Origin: Mycobacterium mantenii
GTDB taxonomy: Bacteria; Actinomycetota; Actinomycetes; Mycobacteriales; Mycobacteriaceae
Length of the DNA: 64,000 nucleotides
Direction of reading: 5' to 3'
Assembly: GCF_010731775.1 (NCBI RefSeq)
Contig: NZ_AP022590.1
Location: 5,518,001 to 5,582,000, forward strand
Part shown: piece by piece, positions 1 to 10,671 of the stretch
Layout of the letters: each line of letters starts with the position of its first letter
Numbering within the stretch: position 1 is the first letter of the stretch
Notes under the pieces: model-generated
What the model saw: the letters and a program-made list of their open reading frames with translations, nothing else
Databases searched by the model: none
What the model was told of the DNA's origin: nothing
Made by a program: the position numbers and the translations under genes

Positions 1-28
1 GCCACCATCTATCCAGGGAGGATTTGAG

Positions 29-1174
29 ATGACCAACGACGTCGCCATCATCGGCGTGGGCCTCCACCCGTTCGGCAGGTTCGAAAAGACCGCGATGCAG
101 ATGGGCGCCGAGGCCGTGCAGCTCGCGCTCAAGGACGCCGGCGTGGACTGGAAGGACATCCAGTTCGGCTTCGGCGGCAGCTACGAAGTCTCCAATCCCG
201 ACGCGGTGACCCGCCTGGTCGGCCTGACCGGCATCACGTTCACCAACGTGTTCAACGCCTGCGCCACCGCGGCCAGCGCGATCCAGCAGACCGCCGACAC
301 CATCCGGCTGGGCAAGTACGACATCGGCATCGCCATCGGACTCGACAAGCATCCGCGCGGCGCGTTCACCGATGACCCCGCCAAGCTGGCGCTGCCGCAG
401 TGGTACGCCAACAACGGTCAGTTCGTCACCACCAAGTTCTTCGGGATGAAGGCCAACAAATACATCCACGACCACAACATCTCGCAGGAGACACTGGCGC
501 GGGTGGCCAACAAGAACTTCCGCAATGGTGCGCTGAACCCGAATGCCTTCCGGCGCAAGGAGATCTCCGTCGAGGAGATCCTCAACTCGCCCGCGCTCAA
601 CTACCCGCTAACGCAGTACATGTTCTGCGCGCCCGACGAGGGCGCCGCCGCGGTCATCATGTGCCGCGCGGATATGGCCGAGAAATTCACCGACAAGCCG
701 GTCTACGTGCGCGCCTGCGAGATTCGGACCCGGCGCTTCGGTGCCTACGAGGTGCACGCCACGTCGGCGCCGCTGGACGAGGACGCCTCACCGACGGTGT
801 ATGCCGCCAAGGCGGCCTACGAGGCTGCCGGTATCGGCCCGGAGGACATCGACGTCGCGCAGCTGCAGGACACCGACGCCGGCGCCGAGGTGATCCACAT
901 GGCCGAGACCGGTCTGTGCGCCGACGGCGAGCAGGAGAAGCTCCTGGCCGACGGCGCCACCGAGATCCACGGCTCGATGCCGGTCAACACCGACGGCGGG
1001 CTGATCGCCAACGGCGAGCCGATTGGCGCGTCGGGACTGCGGCAGGTGCACGAACTGGTGCGGCAGTTGCGCGGTGAGGCGGGGGAGCGTCAGGTACCCG
1101 GCGACCCGCGTGTCGGTCTGGCCCAGGTGTACGGCGCGCCCGGCACCGCATCGGCGACCATTCTGTCGCTTTAA
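29..1174 (+). CDS. Thiolase-fold lipid-transfer protein (SCP-x/acetyl-CoA acetyltransferase-like)
   Basis: A 381-residue thiolase-superfamily protein, probably acting on acyl-CoA or sterol side-chain intermediates. The N-terminus (DVAIIGVGLHPFGRF) and the nucleophile-region motif FNACATAASA are typical of the thiolase-like lipid-transfer group. Near the C-terminus the usual GG...GHPxGA motif reads GGLIANGEPIGASG, so the catalytic His is replaced by Glu; some non-condensing members of this family show the same. The ATG is preceded by GGGAGG at about -8. It converges on the XPB helicase gene 16 bases downstream. H37Rv has fadA/fadB at this place, so this is a local difference. The family is clear; the substrate is unknown. 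Confidence 0.85.
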   Translation: MTNDVAIIGVGLHPFGRFEKTAMQMGAEAVQLALKDAGVDWKDIQFGFGGSYEVSNPDAVTRLVGLTGITFTNVFNACATAASAIQQTADTIRLGKYDIGIAIGLDKHPRGAFTDDPAKLALPQWYANNGQFVTTKFFGMKANKYIHDHNISQETLARVANKNFRNGALNPNAFRRKEISVEEILNSPALNYPLTQYMFCAPDEGAAAVIMCRADMAEKFTDKPVYVRACEIRTRRFGAYEVHATSAPLDEDASPTVYAAKAAYEAAGIGPEDIDVAQLQDTDAGAEVIHMAETGLCADGEQEKLLADGATEIHGSMPVNTDGGLIANGEPIGASGLRQVHELVRQLRGEAGERQVPGDPRVGLAQVYGAPGTASATILSL

Positions 1175-1190
1175 ATCGCTGAGCTTCAGG

Positions 1191-2840
1191 TTAAATCGCC
1201 GGACCCAGAAGATCGTCCGCGTCGCGGATGACGTAGCCGTAGCCCTGCTCGGCCAGGAAGCGCTGCCGGTGCGCGGCGTACTCGGCGTCCAGGCTGTCGC
1301 GCGCCACCACGGAATAGAAGATGGCGCCGCCACCGTCGGACTTGGGCCGCAGCAGCCGGCCCAGCCGTTGCGCCTCCTCTTGGCGTGATCCGAATGTTCC
1401 CGAGACCTGCACTGCCACAGAGGCTTCCGGCAAGTCGATGGAGAAGTTGGCGACCTTGGACACCACCAAAGTGGACAGCTCGCCGCGGCGGAAGGAGTCA
1501 AAGAGTTCTTCGCGTTCCTTGGTGCGGGTGGATCCCTGGATCACCGGGGCGTTCAGCTCGGCACCGAGTTCGTCGAGCTGATCGAGATAAGCGCCGATCA
1601 CCAGGGTCTGTTCGCCAGGATGCTTTGCCAGGATCGATTTGACCACAGCGATTTTGGTGTGCACCGTCGAGCACAGCTTGTAGCGCTCGTCGGGTTCGGC
1701 GGTGGCGTAGATCATCCGCTCGTTGTCGGTCATGGTGACCCGCACCTCGACGCACTCGGCGGGCGCGATCCATCCCTGCGCCTCGATGTCCTTCCATGGC
1801 GCGTCGTAGCGTTTCGGGCCGATCAGGGAGAACACGTCGCCCTCGCGGCCGTCCTCGCGGACCAGCGTGGCGGTCAGGCCCAGGCGCCGCTTGGACTGCA
1901 GGTCGGCGGTCATCCGGAACACCGGCGCCGGCAGCAGGTGGACCTCGTCGTAGATGATCAGTCCCCAGTCGCGGCTGTCGAAGAGCTCAAGGTGCCGGTA
2001 CTCGCCCTTGGTGCGGCGGGTGATCATCTGGTACGTCGAGATGGTGACGGGCCGGATCTCCTTGCGTTCGCCGGAGTATTCGCCGATCTCGTCCTCGGTG
2101 AGCGACGTGCGGGCGATTAGCTCGCGTTTCCATTGCCGCGCCGCGACGATATTGGTGACCAGAATCAGCGTTGTCGCACCGGCTTTCGCCATCGCGGCCG
2201 CCCCTACCAGCGTCTTACCGGCGCCGCACGGAAGCACCACCACGCCCGACCCGCCGGACCAGAACGAGTCGGTGGCCATCTGCTGATAGTCGCGCAGGTG
2301 CCAGCCGTCCTGGGCCAGGCTGATCGGATGCGCCTCACCATCGACATAACCCGCGAGATCCTCGGCGGGCCAACCGATCTTGAGCAGCATCTGCTTGACG
2401 CGGCCGCGCTCGCTGGGGTGGACGATGACGGTGTCGTCGTCGATCCGGGCGCCGAGCATCGGGGCAATCTTCTTGTTGCGCAACACCTCTTCGAGCACCG
2501 CTCGATCCAGGCTCACCAGCATCAGGCCGTGCGCGGGGTTCTTCACCAGCTGCAGGCGGCCGTAGCGGGCCATGGTGTCGACGATGTCGACCAGCAGCGG
2601 TTGGGGCACGGCGTAGCGCGAGAAGCTGACCAGCGCGTCGACCACCTGTTCGGCGTCATGACCGGCGGCGCGCGCGTTCCACAGCGCCAACGGGGTGATG
2701 CGGTAGGTGTGCACGTGTTCGGGCGCACGTTCCAACTCGGCGAACGGCGCGATCGCGGCGCGCGCCGCACCGGCCTGCTCGTGGCCCACCTCGAGCAGCA
2801 CCGTCTTGTCGGACTGCACGATCAACGGTCCGTCAGTCAA
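1191..2840 (-). CDS. ercc3: XPB/ERCC3-type DNA repair helicase
   Basis: A superfamily 2 DNA helicase of the bacterial XPB group, about 549 residues, a 3'-5' helicase implicated in repair. Walker A (PCGAGKT), the DEVH box (IIYDEVHLLPAP), motif III (GLTATL) and C-terminal helicase motifs (GTFGSRQEEAQRLGR) are all visible. The N-terminal part is the XPB damage-recognition-like domain. I prefer the TTG start (M-T-D-G-P-L), which lies about ten bases after GAGGAGG; a GTG nine bases upstream would sit against the ribosome-binding site. It follows the Rv0862c homologue on the same strand, as in M. tuberculosis. Orthologue of Rv0861c. Confidence 0.93.
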   Translation of the reverse strand: MTDGPLIVQSDKTVLLEVGHEQAGAARAAIAPFAELERAPEHVHTYRITPLALWNARAAGHDAEQVVDALVSFSRYAVPQPLLVDIVDTMARYGRLQLVKNPAHGLMLVSLDRAVLEEVLRNKKIAPMLGARIDDDTVIVHPSERGRVKQMLLKIGWPAEDLAGYVDGEAHPISLAQDGWHLRDYQQMATDSFWSGGSGVVVLPCGAGKTLVGAAAMAKAGATTLILVTNIVAARQWKRELIARTSLTEDEIGEYSGERKEIRPVTISTYQMITRRTKGEYRHLELFDSRDWGLIIYDEVHLLPAPVFRMTADLQSKRRLGLTATLVREDGREGDVFSLIGPKRYDAPWKDIEAQGWIAPAECVEVRVTMTDNERMIYATAEPDERYKLCSTVHTKIAVVKSILAKHPGEQTLVIGAYLDQLDELGAELNAPVIQGSTRTKEREELFDSFRRGELSTLVVSKVANFSIDLPEASVAVQVSGTFGSRQEEAQRLGRLLRPKSDGGGAIFYSVVARDSLDAEYAAHRQRFLAEQGYGYVIRDADDLLGPAI

Positions 2841-2889
2841 TGGCGCCACTCCTCCTCAGCTGTGTTCATCTCGGCGGGCATGCCAACCA

Positions 2890-5148
2890 TTATCGGCCGG
2901 TGGCCGACACGACCGACGTGATGCGGTGGATGGCGAAGTCCCGCAGCCGTCCGGATGCGGAGTCAAAGGCCACCAGCTGGCCGCCCTTGATGGTGATGGG
3001 CGACACGACCCGCTGGGTGGCCACGCCCGCCGCATCCAGATAACCGATCACCAGAGTGTCTTGTTCCTTGGCCGCGCGCTGCAACTGCGTCATGGTGACC
3101 GCCGGATCGACGCGGATGTTGCCGAACGGGGCGGCGGTCACCTTGCGCAGCACCGCGACCACCGCGTTGAGGCTCTCGCTGTTGGGACGCCGGACCGGGC
3201 GATACGGCCGGCGCTGCTGCGGTGTGGCCACCCGGGCGCCGCGCGGACGGACGTCGACGATGGCGCCCGAGGAATCCTCGGCCGCGGGAGCGAAGCCCGC
3301 GGCCCGCAACGCGACGAGTACCTCGCCGATCGGCGCCGGCGACACCGCGACCGTTGGCGCCAGGGCCCGCAACTGCACCTCTTCGGTCGCCGGTGCGGCC
3401 ACTGCCTGGGCCAGCAGCGCCGGGTCCTCGCAGCGCACGAACGACGCGGCCATGCCAATCCGCAGCTGCCCATGCCGTCGCGCGACATCATCGATGAGGT
3501 AGGTAAGCCCTTGGGGCACCGGCGTTTTGGAATGCTTGGCAAACAGGGAGTGCATCCAGTCGCGGGTCTTGCCGACATCGAGTGCATGCCGGATCGACTG
3601 CTCGCTGACCCGGTACACCATCGCGGTGCCGGCCGATTCGACGGTGGCCACGACGGCCAACTGCTCGGCCAGGTCGCGTTCCAGCGGCCCGGGCACGACC
3701 ACGGTCAGGTCCGCCTGCACCAGGAAGTGGTCGACCGGTTGGGGCAGTGCCCGGTTCATCGCATCGATCGCGACCCGCGGATCGCCGTCGTCGTCCAGCA
3801 GCGCGCGGCCGGGCGTGCTGATCGCGCCGCGGCCGACCAGGCCCAGGGCGTTGCTCTCGGTGAGCAGATCACCGACGGGCCCGGGCTGCAACCGCTTGGA
3901 CCACCGCGGACGCCGCCAGATCAGCGCGGCCGAGGCTTCCGCGGCGTTGACGCCAGCGCCGGGTGGCAACTCGGCCAGCATGCCGAGCAACAGCCGGCGG
4001 TCCAGCGGGGCGGCCGTGGAGTACAGGCCGTCGGTGAGGGCCCCGTAGGGCTTGGCGTCAGGGCCGCGACTGCCGATCAGCGCCGGCCGGCCGGGCAGGT
4101 CGAGCCAGCTGCCGGCCAACAGCTGCCAGCGCTCGGCGGCCGACATCGCGGCGTACCGGTCGGTGGCGATCGTCGGCGCCCAGTACGGTGCCTCGCCGTT
4201 GACCGGCTCGGGATCGGGCATGCCGCTGGCGATCAATCCGGCTGCCGCCGCTACTTCGAGGATCAAACCCAGCCGCGGCTCTTCGATGCCGGTAACCTTG
4301 CTCAGCCGCTTGACGTCACGAATGCCCAGGCCGCCACTGCGCAACTCGGAAACCGGTGCGGCGGAAAGGGTTTCGAGCAGGACATCGACCTCTCGCAGCA
4401 AGTCGATGACGGCCCCGGCGGCCGCGGCGTCGGCGTCGCCGGGCGTGGTGGTCGACACCACCGGGTCGGGCGCGGTCAACAGCATGGGGCCGGGCTGCTC
4501 GCCGCGCAGCACCTGCCCGACGTGGCGGGGCAGGATCACCGTCTCGGCGTCGATGCGCCGCAGCAGGCCCATGGCCAGCAGCTGGGGCACCGGCCGGTCG
4601 GCGGGGGCGCCGGGCGCGGCGTCGCGGGTGCGGCCCATAGGGGAGCCCTCGAGGAGTTTCTGTAAAACGTCGAGCTGCGCCTGGTTGAGGTCGTCGATCA
4701 AGGCGGCGATCTGCTCGGCGCTGCGCGAGGAGTCCTCGAGCATGACCTGGCCCGGATGCCATGGCATTCCCGTCACGGCGTCGGCGGCCACCCGCAGCGC
4801 GGCCTCTCCCCAGACCAGGGCGCGTTGCCGGAGGTCGTCGACCGCGTCGAGAACGTCGGCTTCAGGGGCGCGGTCGCCGATCAGCGCCAGCAGCTTGGCG
4901 GTCGGCACCGGCTCGGCGTCGGCCTGCAGCACCAGCAGCGCGTCGAGTACGGCCAGCCGCAGGAAGTCGAGGTCGTCGGTGCCGGCCTTGATCGACTGGC
5001 GGGCCTGGGCGCGCGCGGCCAGCGCGGCGATGCTGCCGGGTGGGGGCTGGGCGAGGTCCGGCCGCAATTCCAACAGTCGGATCAGCCGCTCATCGGACAA
5101 CTCGGCCAGCCACGACCCCAGCGGGATATCCGGGGTGTTCTCGGTCAT
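2890..5148 (-). CDS. Helicase-associated (XPB/Ssl2 N-terminal domain) protein, Rv0862c homologue
   Basis: A 752-residue Ala/Leu-rich soluble protein. It resembles the mycobacterial proteins annotated with an XPB/Ssl2-like helicase-conserved domain but has no Walker motifs, so it is not itself an ATPase. It lies 49 bases upstream of ercc3 on the same strand, so a supporting role for the helicase is plausible but inferred. The start ([11 protein letters not shown]) gives the family's usual length. Orthologue of Rv0862c; molecular function unknown. Confidence 0.88.
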   Translation of the reverse strand: MTENTPDIPLGSWLAELSDERLIRLLELRPDLAQPPPGSIAALAARAQARQSIKAGTDDLDFLRLAVLDALLVLQADAEPVPTAKLLALIGDRAPEADVLDAVDDLRQRALVWGEAALRVAADAVTGMPWHPGQVMLEDSSRSAEQIAALIDDLNQAQLDVLQKLLEGSPMGRTRDAAPGAPADRPVPQLLAMGLLRRIDAETVILPRHVGQVLRGEQPGPMLLTAPDPVVSTTTPGDADAAAAGAVIDLLREVDVLLETLSAAPVSELRSGGLGIRDVKRLSKVTGIEEPRLGLILEVAAAAGLIASGMPDPEPVNGEAPYWAPTIATDRYAAMSAAERWQLLAGSWLDLPGRPALIGSRGPDAKPYGALTDGLYSTAAPLDRRLLLGMLAELPPGAGVNAAEASAALIWRRPRWSKRLQPGPVGDLLTESNALGLVGRGAISTPGRALLDDDGDPRVAIDAMNRALPQPVDHFLVQADLTVVVPGPLERDLAEQLAVVATVESAGTAMVYRVSEQSIRHALDVGKTRDWMHSLFAKHSKTPVPQGLTYLIDDVARRHGQLRIGMAASFVRCEDPALLAQAVAAPATEEVQLRALAPTVAVSPAPIGEVLVALRAAGFAPAAEDSSGAIVDVRPRGARVATPQQRRPYRPVRRPNSESLNAVVAVLRKVTAAPFGNIRVDPAVTMTQLQRAAKEQDTLVIGYLDAAGVATQRVVSPITIKGGQLVAFDSASGRLRDFAIHRITSVVSATGR

Positions 5149-5290
5149 TGCTGACCAGCGTAAAGCAGGTTGCGGCTGCCCAGCAGACCGCGACGAGCCA
5201 TCCGCTCACCAGGGCGGTGACCGACGGCGGCGACGGCAACGCGTCTCGAACTCCGGTCTTGCGCCACATGCCGTTGGGCCACCTGTCAGA

Positions 5291-5500
5291 ATGGACCACG
5301 TGGCTGACACTGCTGAGGGCAAAGCACGCAAGACCAAGTACGTCGACAACGGCTGGCCGACGACGGACCCCGACGACCATGCGGTCAGTGAACTCGTGAC
5401 CGACCGCACGGGTGCGCTGTCGCCCTTCGGCGAGCTGGTGTTCCCGCTGCCCTCCACCGATCTGCCCTACCTGCACCCGGTCACCGTCGTCAATCGGTAG
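5291..5500 (+). CDS. Small conserved protein, Rv0863 homologue
   Basis: A 69-residue charged protein ending [14 protein letters not shown]. It is short but shows normal mycobacterial codon use, sits in the Rv0863 position, and ends eight bases before moaC2. A GTG nine bases downstream (M-A-D-T-A-E-G) is an alternative start. It diverges from the Rv0862c homologue. No recognisable domain and no known function; a link to cofactor synthesis is suggested only by position. Confidence 0.65.
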   Translation: MDHVADTAEGKARKTKYVDNGWPTTDPDDHAVSELVTDRTGALSPFGELVFPLPSTDLPYLHPVTVVNR

Positions 5501-5508
5501 GCCTCCGG

Positions 5509-6039
5509 ATGGCCAGGGCCTCTGACGCCTCCAAAGCCCCGGCGACCTGGGCGTCGGGAGATTCCGGCTCGGGCGCCCTGTCACACCTGGACGACCACGG
5601 GGCGGCGCACATGGTTGACGTCAGCGAGAAGGTGGCCACCAAGCGCACCGCGGTCGCCGCGGGTGTCCTGCGCACGTCGGCGCAGGTGGTGGCGCTGATC
5701 TCGACGGGCGGCCTGCCCAAGGGCGACGCGCTGGCCACGGCGCGGGTGGCCGGCATTCAGGCCGCGAAGCGCACCAGCGACCTCATCCCGCTGTGTCATC
5801 AGCTCGCGCTCACGGGGGTCGACATCGACTTCACCGTGGGCGAGTCTGAGATCGAGATCATCGCAACGGTGCGAAGCACCGACCGCACGGGGGTAGAGAT
5901 GGAAGCGTTGACGGCCGTCAGCGTCGCGGGGCTGACGCTCTACGACATGATCAAGGCGGTAGACCCGGCGGCACGGATCGACGACATTCGAGTGCTGCGC
6001 AAGGAAGGCGGCAAAACCGGAAGGTGGGCGCGCCCATGA
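5509..6039 (+). CDS. moaC2: Cyclic pyranopterin monophosphate synthase MoaC
   Basis: Catalyses the second step of molybdenum cofactor synthesis, converting 3',8-cyclo-GTP to cyclic pyranopterin monophosphate. At 176 residues it has the MoaC signatures MVDVSEK, the LIPLCHQL loop with active-site residues, and the [10 protein letters not shown] helix. The start MARAS agrees with M. tuberculosis MoaC2. It overlaps mog by four bases (ATGA), so moaC2-mog-moaE2 are translationally coupled. The first 30 residues are low-complexity and variable. Confidence 0.96.
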   Translation: MARASDASKAPATWASGDSGSGALSHLDDHGAAHMVDVSEKVATKRTAVAAGVLRTSAQVVALISTGGLPKGDALATARVAGIQAAKRTSDLIPLCHQLALTGVDIDFTVGESEIEIIATVRSTDRTGVEMEALTAVSVAGLTLYDMIKAVDPAARIDDIRVLRKEGGKTGRWARP

Positions 6040-6518
6040 GCTCCCGTTCAGCCCGCGTCATCATCGCCTCGACCCGTGCGTCGTCGGGGGTGTACGACGA
6101 CCGATGCGGTCCGATCATCGCCGAATGGCTTTCAGAGCGGGGCTTTTCGGCCGTGCAGCCCGAGGTGGTCGCCGATGGGCCGCCGGTCGGCAAGGCGCTC
6201 CGCACGGCGATCGACGCCGACGTCGACCTGATCATCACCTCCGGTGGCACCGGCATCTCGCCCAGCGACAGCACGCCGGACCAGACCGTGGCCGTCGTCG
6301 ATTACCTGATTCCGGGGCTGGCGGAGGCGATCCGCCAGTCGGGCCTGCCGAAGGTGCCCACGTCGGTGCTGTCGCGGGGGGTGTGCGGGGTAGCCGGCCA
6401 GACCCTGATCGTCAACCTGCCGGGTTCGCCCGGAGGGGTGCGCGACGGCCTTGGAGTGCTCGCCGATGTGCTGGACCACGCGCTCGATCAACTCGCCGGC
6501 AAAGATCACCAGCGATGA
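6036..6518 (+). CDS. mog: Molybdopterin adenylyltransferase MogA
   Basis: A 160-residue MogA/MoaB-fold enzyme that adenylylates molybdopterin before molybdenum insertion. The conserved nucleotide-binding stretch [11 protein letters not shown] and the downstream [13 protein letters not shown] motif are present. The ATG at 6036 (M-S-S-R-S-A-R) matches the 160-residue M. tuberculosis protein; a start 12 bases upstream is possible. ATGA overlaps join it to moaC2 and moaE2. Confidence 0.95.
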   Translation: MSSRSARVIIASTRASSGVYDDRCGPIIAEWLSERGFSAVQPEVVADGPPVGKALRTAIDADVDLIITSGGTGISPSDSTPDQTVAVVDYLIPGLAEAIRQSGLPKVPTSVLSRGVCGVAGQTLIVNLPGSPGGVRDGLGVLADVLDHALDQLAGKDHQR

Positions 6519-6940
6519 CACTCGTCGTGCGCGCAGCCATGACCGAGCACCCGATTTCGCTGGCTGAACATGAGGAGTTGGTGGGCCATCAGTCGGCCGG
6601 GGCCGTCGTCGGCTTCGTCGGCATGATTCGCGACCACGACGGCGGACGGCGGGTGGTGCGGCTGGAGTACTCCGCGCACCCTTCGGCCGACCAGGTCATC
6701 GCCGACGTGGTGGCCGACGTGGCCCAGCAATCCAGCGGCGTGCGTGCCGTCGCCGCCAGCCACCGAATTGGCGCGCTGCGCATCGGGGAGGCGGCGTTGG
6801 TGGCGGCGGTCGCAGCCGATCATCGGCAAGCCGCGTTCGCCACCTGCGCGCACCTGGTGGACACCATCAAGGCCCGGCTACCGGTGTGGAAGCACCAATT
6901 CTTCGCCGACGGCACCGAAGAGTGGGTGGGCTCGGCCTGA
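6515..6940 (+). CDS. moaE2: Molybdopterin synthase catalytic subunit MoaE
   Basis: The large subunit of molybdopterin synthase, 141 residues, which uses the thiocarboxylated C-terminus of MoaD to add the dithiolene sulfurs. Family motifs include [11 protein letters not shown], the [12 protein letters not shown] segment and the terminal lysine-containing [12 protein letters not shown]. It is coupled to mog by an ATGA overlap. Its partner moaD2 lies on the other strand beyond rpfA. A hairpin terminator follows. Confidence 0.95.
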   Translation: MTLVVRAAMTEHPISLAEHEELVGHQSAGAVVGFVGMIRDHDGGRRVVRLEYSAHPSADQVIADVVADVAQQSSGVRAVAASHRIGALRIGEAALVAAVAADHRQAAFATCAHLVDTIKARLPVWKHQFFADGTEEWVGSA

Positions 6941-6983
6941 CGCCCTAGGCGCGGTCGGCCGCCGGAATGGTCCGCGTGCCCGA

Positions 6984-7015
6984 CACGCCCCGAACAGGAG
7001 GGTTTTCGGGGCGTG
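6984..7015. terminator. Perfect 11-bp hairpin between convergent moaE2 and rpfA
   Basis: Arms CACGCCCCGAA (6984-6994) and TTCGGGGCGTG (7005-7015) are exact reverse complements separated by ten bases. The hairpin lies between two converging genes, with a short T run inside the loop, so it probably ends transcription from both sides. It lacks a long U tract, as is common in mycobacteria. Confidence 0.7.
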
Positions 7016-7032
7016 CGGGGAGTGTGGCGGTG

Positions 7033-7875
<843 letters not shown>

Positions 7876-7877
7876 TC

Positions 7878-8045
7878 ACGCGCCTGCGAGGTCAGCTGTC
7901 GGGTTCGGGTTGGAGAGGCCACCCGGCCAACGTGGTCTGTAAAGCGAGACGACGCCGGCTTCACCCCTAGGAGCCGCGAGCGGCCCCAGTCCGATCACGG
8001 TGGACCGGTGGGTCCCCCGTCTCCATCCATGTAGTTTGGTGGCCC
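7878..8045 (-). promoter_or_regulatory. c-di-AMP riboswitch (ydaO-yuaA type) in the rpfA leader
   Basis: Read on the minus strand, the leader carries the hallmark blocks of the ydaO class in order: ACGGGGGACCCA (about 8009-8020), GGGGTGAAGCCG (about 7960-7972), and CCCGAACCCGACAGCT followed by GACCTCGCAGGCG (about 7883-7909). The element ends about 27 bases before the rpfA start. This class binds cyclic di-AMP and in actinobacteria often represses cell-wall hydrolase genes. The outer stem limits are approximate. Confidence 0.9.
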
Positions 8046-8286
8046 CCGCCTATTGGATGGAGCTCGGCGCGATAGGGAGGGGAGGTCCGCCAATCGGGAT
8101 GGCTGGCGAGCCTTCGGAGACGGTAACGGTTTCTGTTGGTCGCGTCACGTTCTGCGAAACCCGGCGTTTCCCTCTCGGCCATCTGCGAAAACCGCAGGAG
8201 CACACAATGTTTGCGCAGGTCATGAGGGGCGATATCGGAGCGTGATCGCGCCGTTATCGTTCCGTTACGTGACGTATTTCACAGTT

Positions 8287-8577
8287 TCAGCCGCCGGAAA
8301 AGGGCGGCAGAACATCGATCGTGTCACCGGATTGCAACGCCGCGGTCTCGTCGCGGACGGCGATCCCGTCGCGCAGGTACGAGCACCGGGTCAACACGGT
8401 GGCCAGGCGAGACCCGCGAACGGCGAGCCGGTCGACCAGCTCGGAGACCGTCGTGCCGGGGCGCAGCACCACCGTCTCCGACTCGACGCCGGCGGCCGCG
8501 CGGGCGGCCGCGAAATAGCGCACCGTCACCTGGATTCCGTTTGCTTGGACAGGAGCCTGTCCCATGGGGCTAGCCAC
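8287..8577 (-). CDS. moaD2: Molybdopterin synthase sulfur carrier subunit MoaD
   Basis: A ubiquitin-like sulfur carrier of 96 residues ending in the required Gly-Gly (DVLPPFSGG), which is thiocarboxylated and donates sulfur within the MoaD-MoaE complex. The GTG start overlaps moaA2 by eight bases; an in-frame ATG at 8565 would give 92 residues, the M. tuberculosis length. It lies directly downstream of moaA2. About 240 bases separate its stop from the rpfA riboswitch. Confidence 0.92.
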   Translation of the reverse strand: MASPMGQAPVQANGIQVTVRYFAAARAAAGVESETVVLRPGTTVSELVDRLAVRGSRLATVLTRCSYLRDGIAVRDETAALQSGDTIDVLPPFSGG

Positions 8578-9664
8578 CGATCGCGCTCATCGGGCGGTCG
8601 GGCTGGATGAAGTTCGGGTCGTTGATGCCGTGACCGGCGGGCTTGCCCCACATCGCGATGCGCCACGCCGCCTCGATCGCGTCGTCGGGTGCACCGCCGC
8701 GCAGCAGCCCCCGCAGGTCGGTCTCCTGTTCGGCGAACAGGCAGCTGCGAATCTGGCCGTCGGCCGTCAACCGGGTGCGGTCACACGCCGCGCAGAAGGC
8801 GTGCGAGACCGAGGCGATGACGCCGAACTTTCCGTTCGGTGTGCCCGGGCCGGTGTCGATCAGCCAGAGCTCGGCGGGCGCCGATCCGCGCGGTGCCGGG
8901 TCGGGCCTCAGCCGAAAGTGTGGGCGTAGCGCCGCCAGCACGTCGTCGGCGCTCAGCGCCGCGTCGCGGCGCCATTGGTGCCCGGCATCCAGCGGCATCT
9001 GCTCGATGACGCGCAATTGGTAGCCGTGCTCGAGGCAGAACCGCAACAGTCCCACCACGTCCTCGCGTCCGGTGGCGGGGTCGAGCACGGCGTTGACCTT
9101 CACCGGCCGCAGGCCGGCCTCGTTGGCGGCGACCAGGCCGGCCAGCACGTCGTCGAGCCGGTCCCGTCGGGTGATGGCCGCAAAGTTCTGCCGGTCCACG
9201 CTGTCCAGCGAGACGTTGACGCGGTTCAGGCCGGCGGCGGCGAGCCCGGCGGCGCGCCGCGCCAGCCCGACACCGTTGGTGGTCAGCGAGATCTCGGGGC
9301 GAGGCTGCAGCGCGGCGGCCGCGGCGACCACCTCCTCGAGGTGGCGCGCCAGCAGGGGTTCGCCGCCGGTGAACCGCACGCTGGTCACCCCCAGCCGGGT
9401 GACGGCGATGTGCATCAGCCTGGCCAGCTCGGCGGCAGTGAGCAACTGCTCACCGGGCAGCCAGTTCAGGCCCTCCGCCGGCATGCAATAGCTGCACCGC
9501 AGGTTGCAGCGGTCGGTCAGCGAGACCCGCAGATCGGTGGCGACCCGCCCATAGGTGTCCACCAACGGGCCGGCCGAGGGCGCATCCGTCGGGACGGCAC
9601 GGTCACCGGCAGCGCCGTCGGCACGGCTCGGCACCGTCGGGACACCCAACGCTGTCAGGGTCAT
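8570..9664 (-). CDS. moaA2: GTP 3',8-cyclase MoaA (radical SAM)
   Basis: The first enzyme of molybdenum cofactor synthesis, 364 residues. The N-terminal radical SAM cluster motif CNLRCSYC and the second C-terminal iron-sulfur site (FCAACDRTRL...RSC) are both present, and the protein ends in the Gly-Gly needed for activity. FTGGEPLL is the SAM-binding GGE motif. The ATG at 9664 overlaps the stop of the YccF gene (ATGA), so the two are coupled. A variable Ala/Pro-rich extension precedes the catalytic barrel. Confidence 0.96.
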   Translation of the reverse strand: MTLTALGVPTVPSRADGAAGDRAVPTDAPSAGPLVDTYGRVATDLRVSLTDRCNLRCSYCMPAEGLNWLPGEQLLTAAELARLMHIAVTRLGVTSVRFTGGEPLLARHLEEVVAAAAALQPRPEISLTTNGVGLARRAAGLAAAGLNRVNVSLDSVDRQNFAAITRRDRLDDVLAGLVAANEAGLRPVKVNAVLDPATGREDVVGLLRFCLEHGYQLRVIEQMPLDAGHQWRRDAALSADDVLAALRPHFRLRPDPAPRGSAPAELWLIDTGPGTPNGKFGVIASVSHAFCAACDRTRLTADGQIRSCLFAEQETDLRGLLRGGAPDDAIEAAWRIAMWGKPAGHGINDPNFIQPDRPMSAIGG

Positions 9665-10068
9665 GCGGCCACCGGCGGCATGTAGTGGGGTGGCGAGCTG
9701 ACCGGCACGATCTCCTTGCCCAGCGGCATCAATGACACCGGAATCAGTTTGAGGTTGGCCAGCGCCAGCGGAATGCCGACGATCGTGAGCGCCATCGCCG
9801 CCGCGCTGACCAGATGGCCGATCGCCAGCCAGACGCCGAACAGCACCACCCAGATGACGTTCCCGATCAGGGCGCCGGACCCCGCGGTCGGCTTGTCCAC
9901 GATGGTGCGGCCGAACGGCCACAGGGCGTACGAGGCGATGCGCAGCGACGCGAAGCCAAACGGGATGGTAATGATGAGCACGAAGCTGATGAGCGCCGCA
10001 GCCAGGTATCCGACGGCCATCCACAGGCCGCCGAAGACTAGCCAGATGACGTTCAGGATCAGGCGCAT
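9661..10068 (-). CDS. YccF-domain membrane protein
   Basis: A 135-residue inner-membrane protein with paired YccF repeats: hydrophobic segments at about 5-35 and 65-105, each followed by a similar motif (FASLRIASYALWPFG and LANLKLIPVSLMPLG). The function of the family is unknown. It is the first gene of a moaA2-moaD2 transcription unit and diverges from cspB. Orthologue of Rv0870c. Confidence 0.9.
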   Translation of the reverse strand: MRLILNVIWLVFGGLWMAVGYLAAALISFVLIITIPFGFASLRIASYALWPFGRTIVDKPTAGSGALIGNVIWVVLFGVWLAIGHLVSAAAMALTIVGIPLALANLKLIPVSLMPLGKEIVPVSSPPHYMPPVAA

Positions 10069-10232
10069 ATCTCCTCCGCAGATACCACCAAGCGTACCGA
10101 GTACCCGATAACGGGGTGCTCGTTACCCGGGCATCCGAGTAGGATCAGACTCCTAATACGGCGTCCTGCGCAGGCGGGACGCTTATTGCGTTGCCTATTT
10201 CAATTGATCCGCTAGACAAGCAGGTGAGACCA

Positions 10233-10640
10233 GTGCCGACGGGCAAGGTTAAGTGGTACGACGCTGACAAGGGCTTCGGCTTCCTGTCTCAAGAGGACGG
10301 TGAAGACGTCTACGTCCGCTCGTCGGCGTTGCCCGCCGGGGTCGAGGGCCTCAAGGCGGGCCAGCGTGTGGAGTTCGGCATCGCCTCCGGACGGCGCGGA
10401 CCGCAAGCGTTGAGCCTCAAGCTGATTGAGCCGCCGCCCAGCCTGACCAAGACTCGTCGCGAGGCGCCCGCCGAACACAAGCACAGCCCCGACGAGCTGC
10501 ACGGCATGGTCGAGGACATGATCACGCTGCTGGAAAGCACCGTGCAGCCCGAGTTGCGCAAGGGTCGCTACCCGGACCGCAAGACCGCCCGTCGGGTTTC
10601 CGAGGTGGTCAAGGCCGTGGCGCGGGAACTCGACGCCTAG
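10233..10640 (+). CDS. cspB: Cold-shock domain protein CspB
   Basis: A 135-residue protein. An N-terminal cold-shock RNA-binding domain (GTG start, M-P-T-G-K-V-K-W-Y) has RNP1-like KGFGFL and a degenerate RNP2 (DVYVRSSAL). A mycobacterium-specific C-terminal half (about 80-135) is rich in charged helix. It probably binds single-stranded nucleic acid. The GTG start gives the same length as Rv0871; a longer reading from 10191 lacks family support. H37Rv has PE_PGRS15 after this gene; here there is none. Confidence 0.92.
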   Translation: MPTGKVKWYDADKGFGFLSQEDGEDVYVRSSALPAGVEGLKAGQRVEFGIASGRRGPQALSLKLIEPPPSLTKTRREAPAEHKHSPDELHGMVEDMITLLESTVQPELRKGRYPDRKTARRVSEVVKAVARELDA

Positions 10641-10671
10641 CCGGCCGGTGACTCAGAACCGACTGCGCCTT

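Noticed and set aside
2707..4665. A 652-codon open frame on the plus strand opposite the Rv0862c homologue
   Set aside because: It is a high-GC shadow of the real gene: Arg/Gly/His-rich, no domain and no ribosome-binding site. Many such antisense frames occur in this window.
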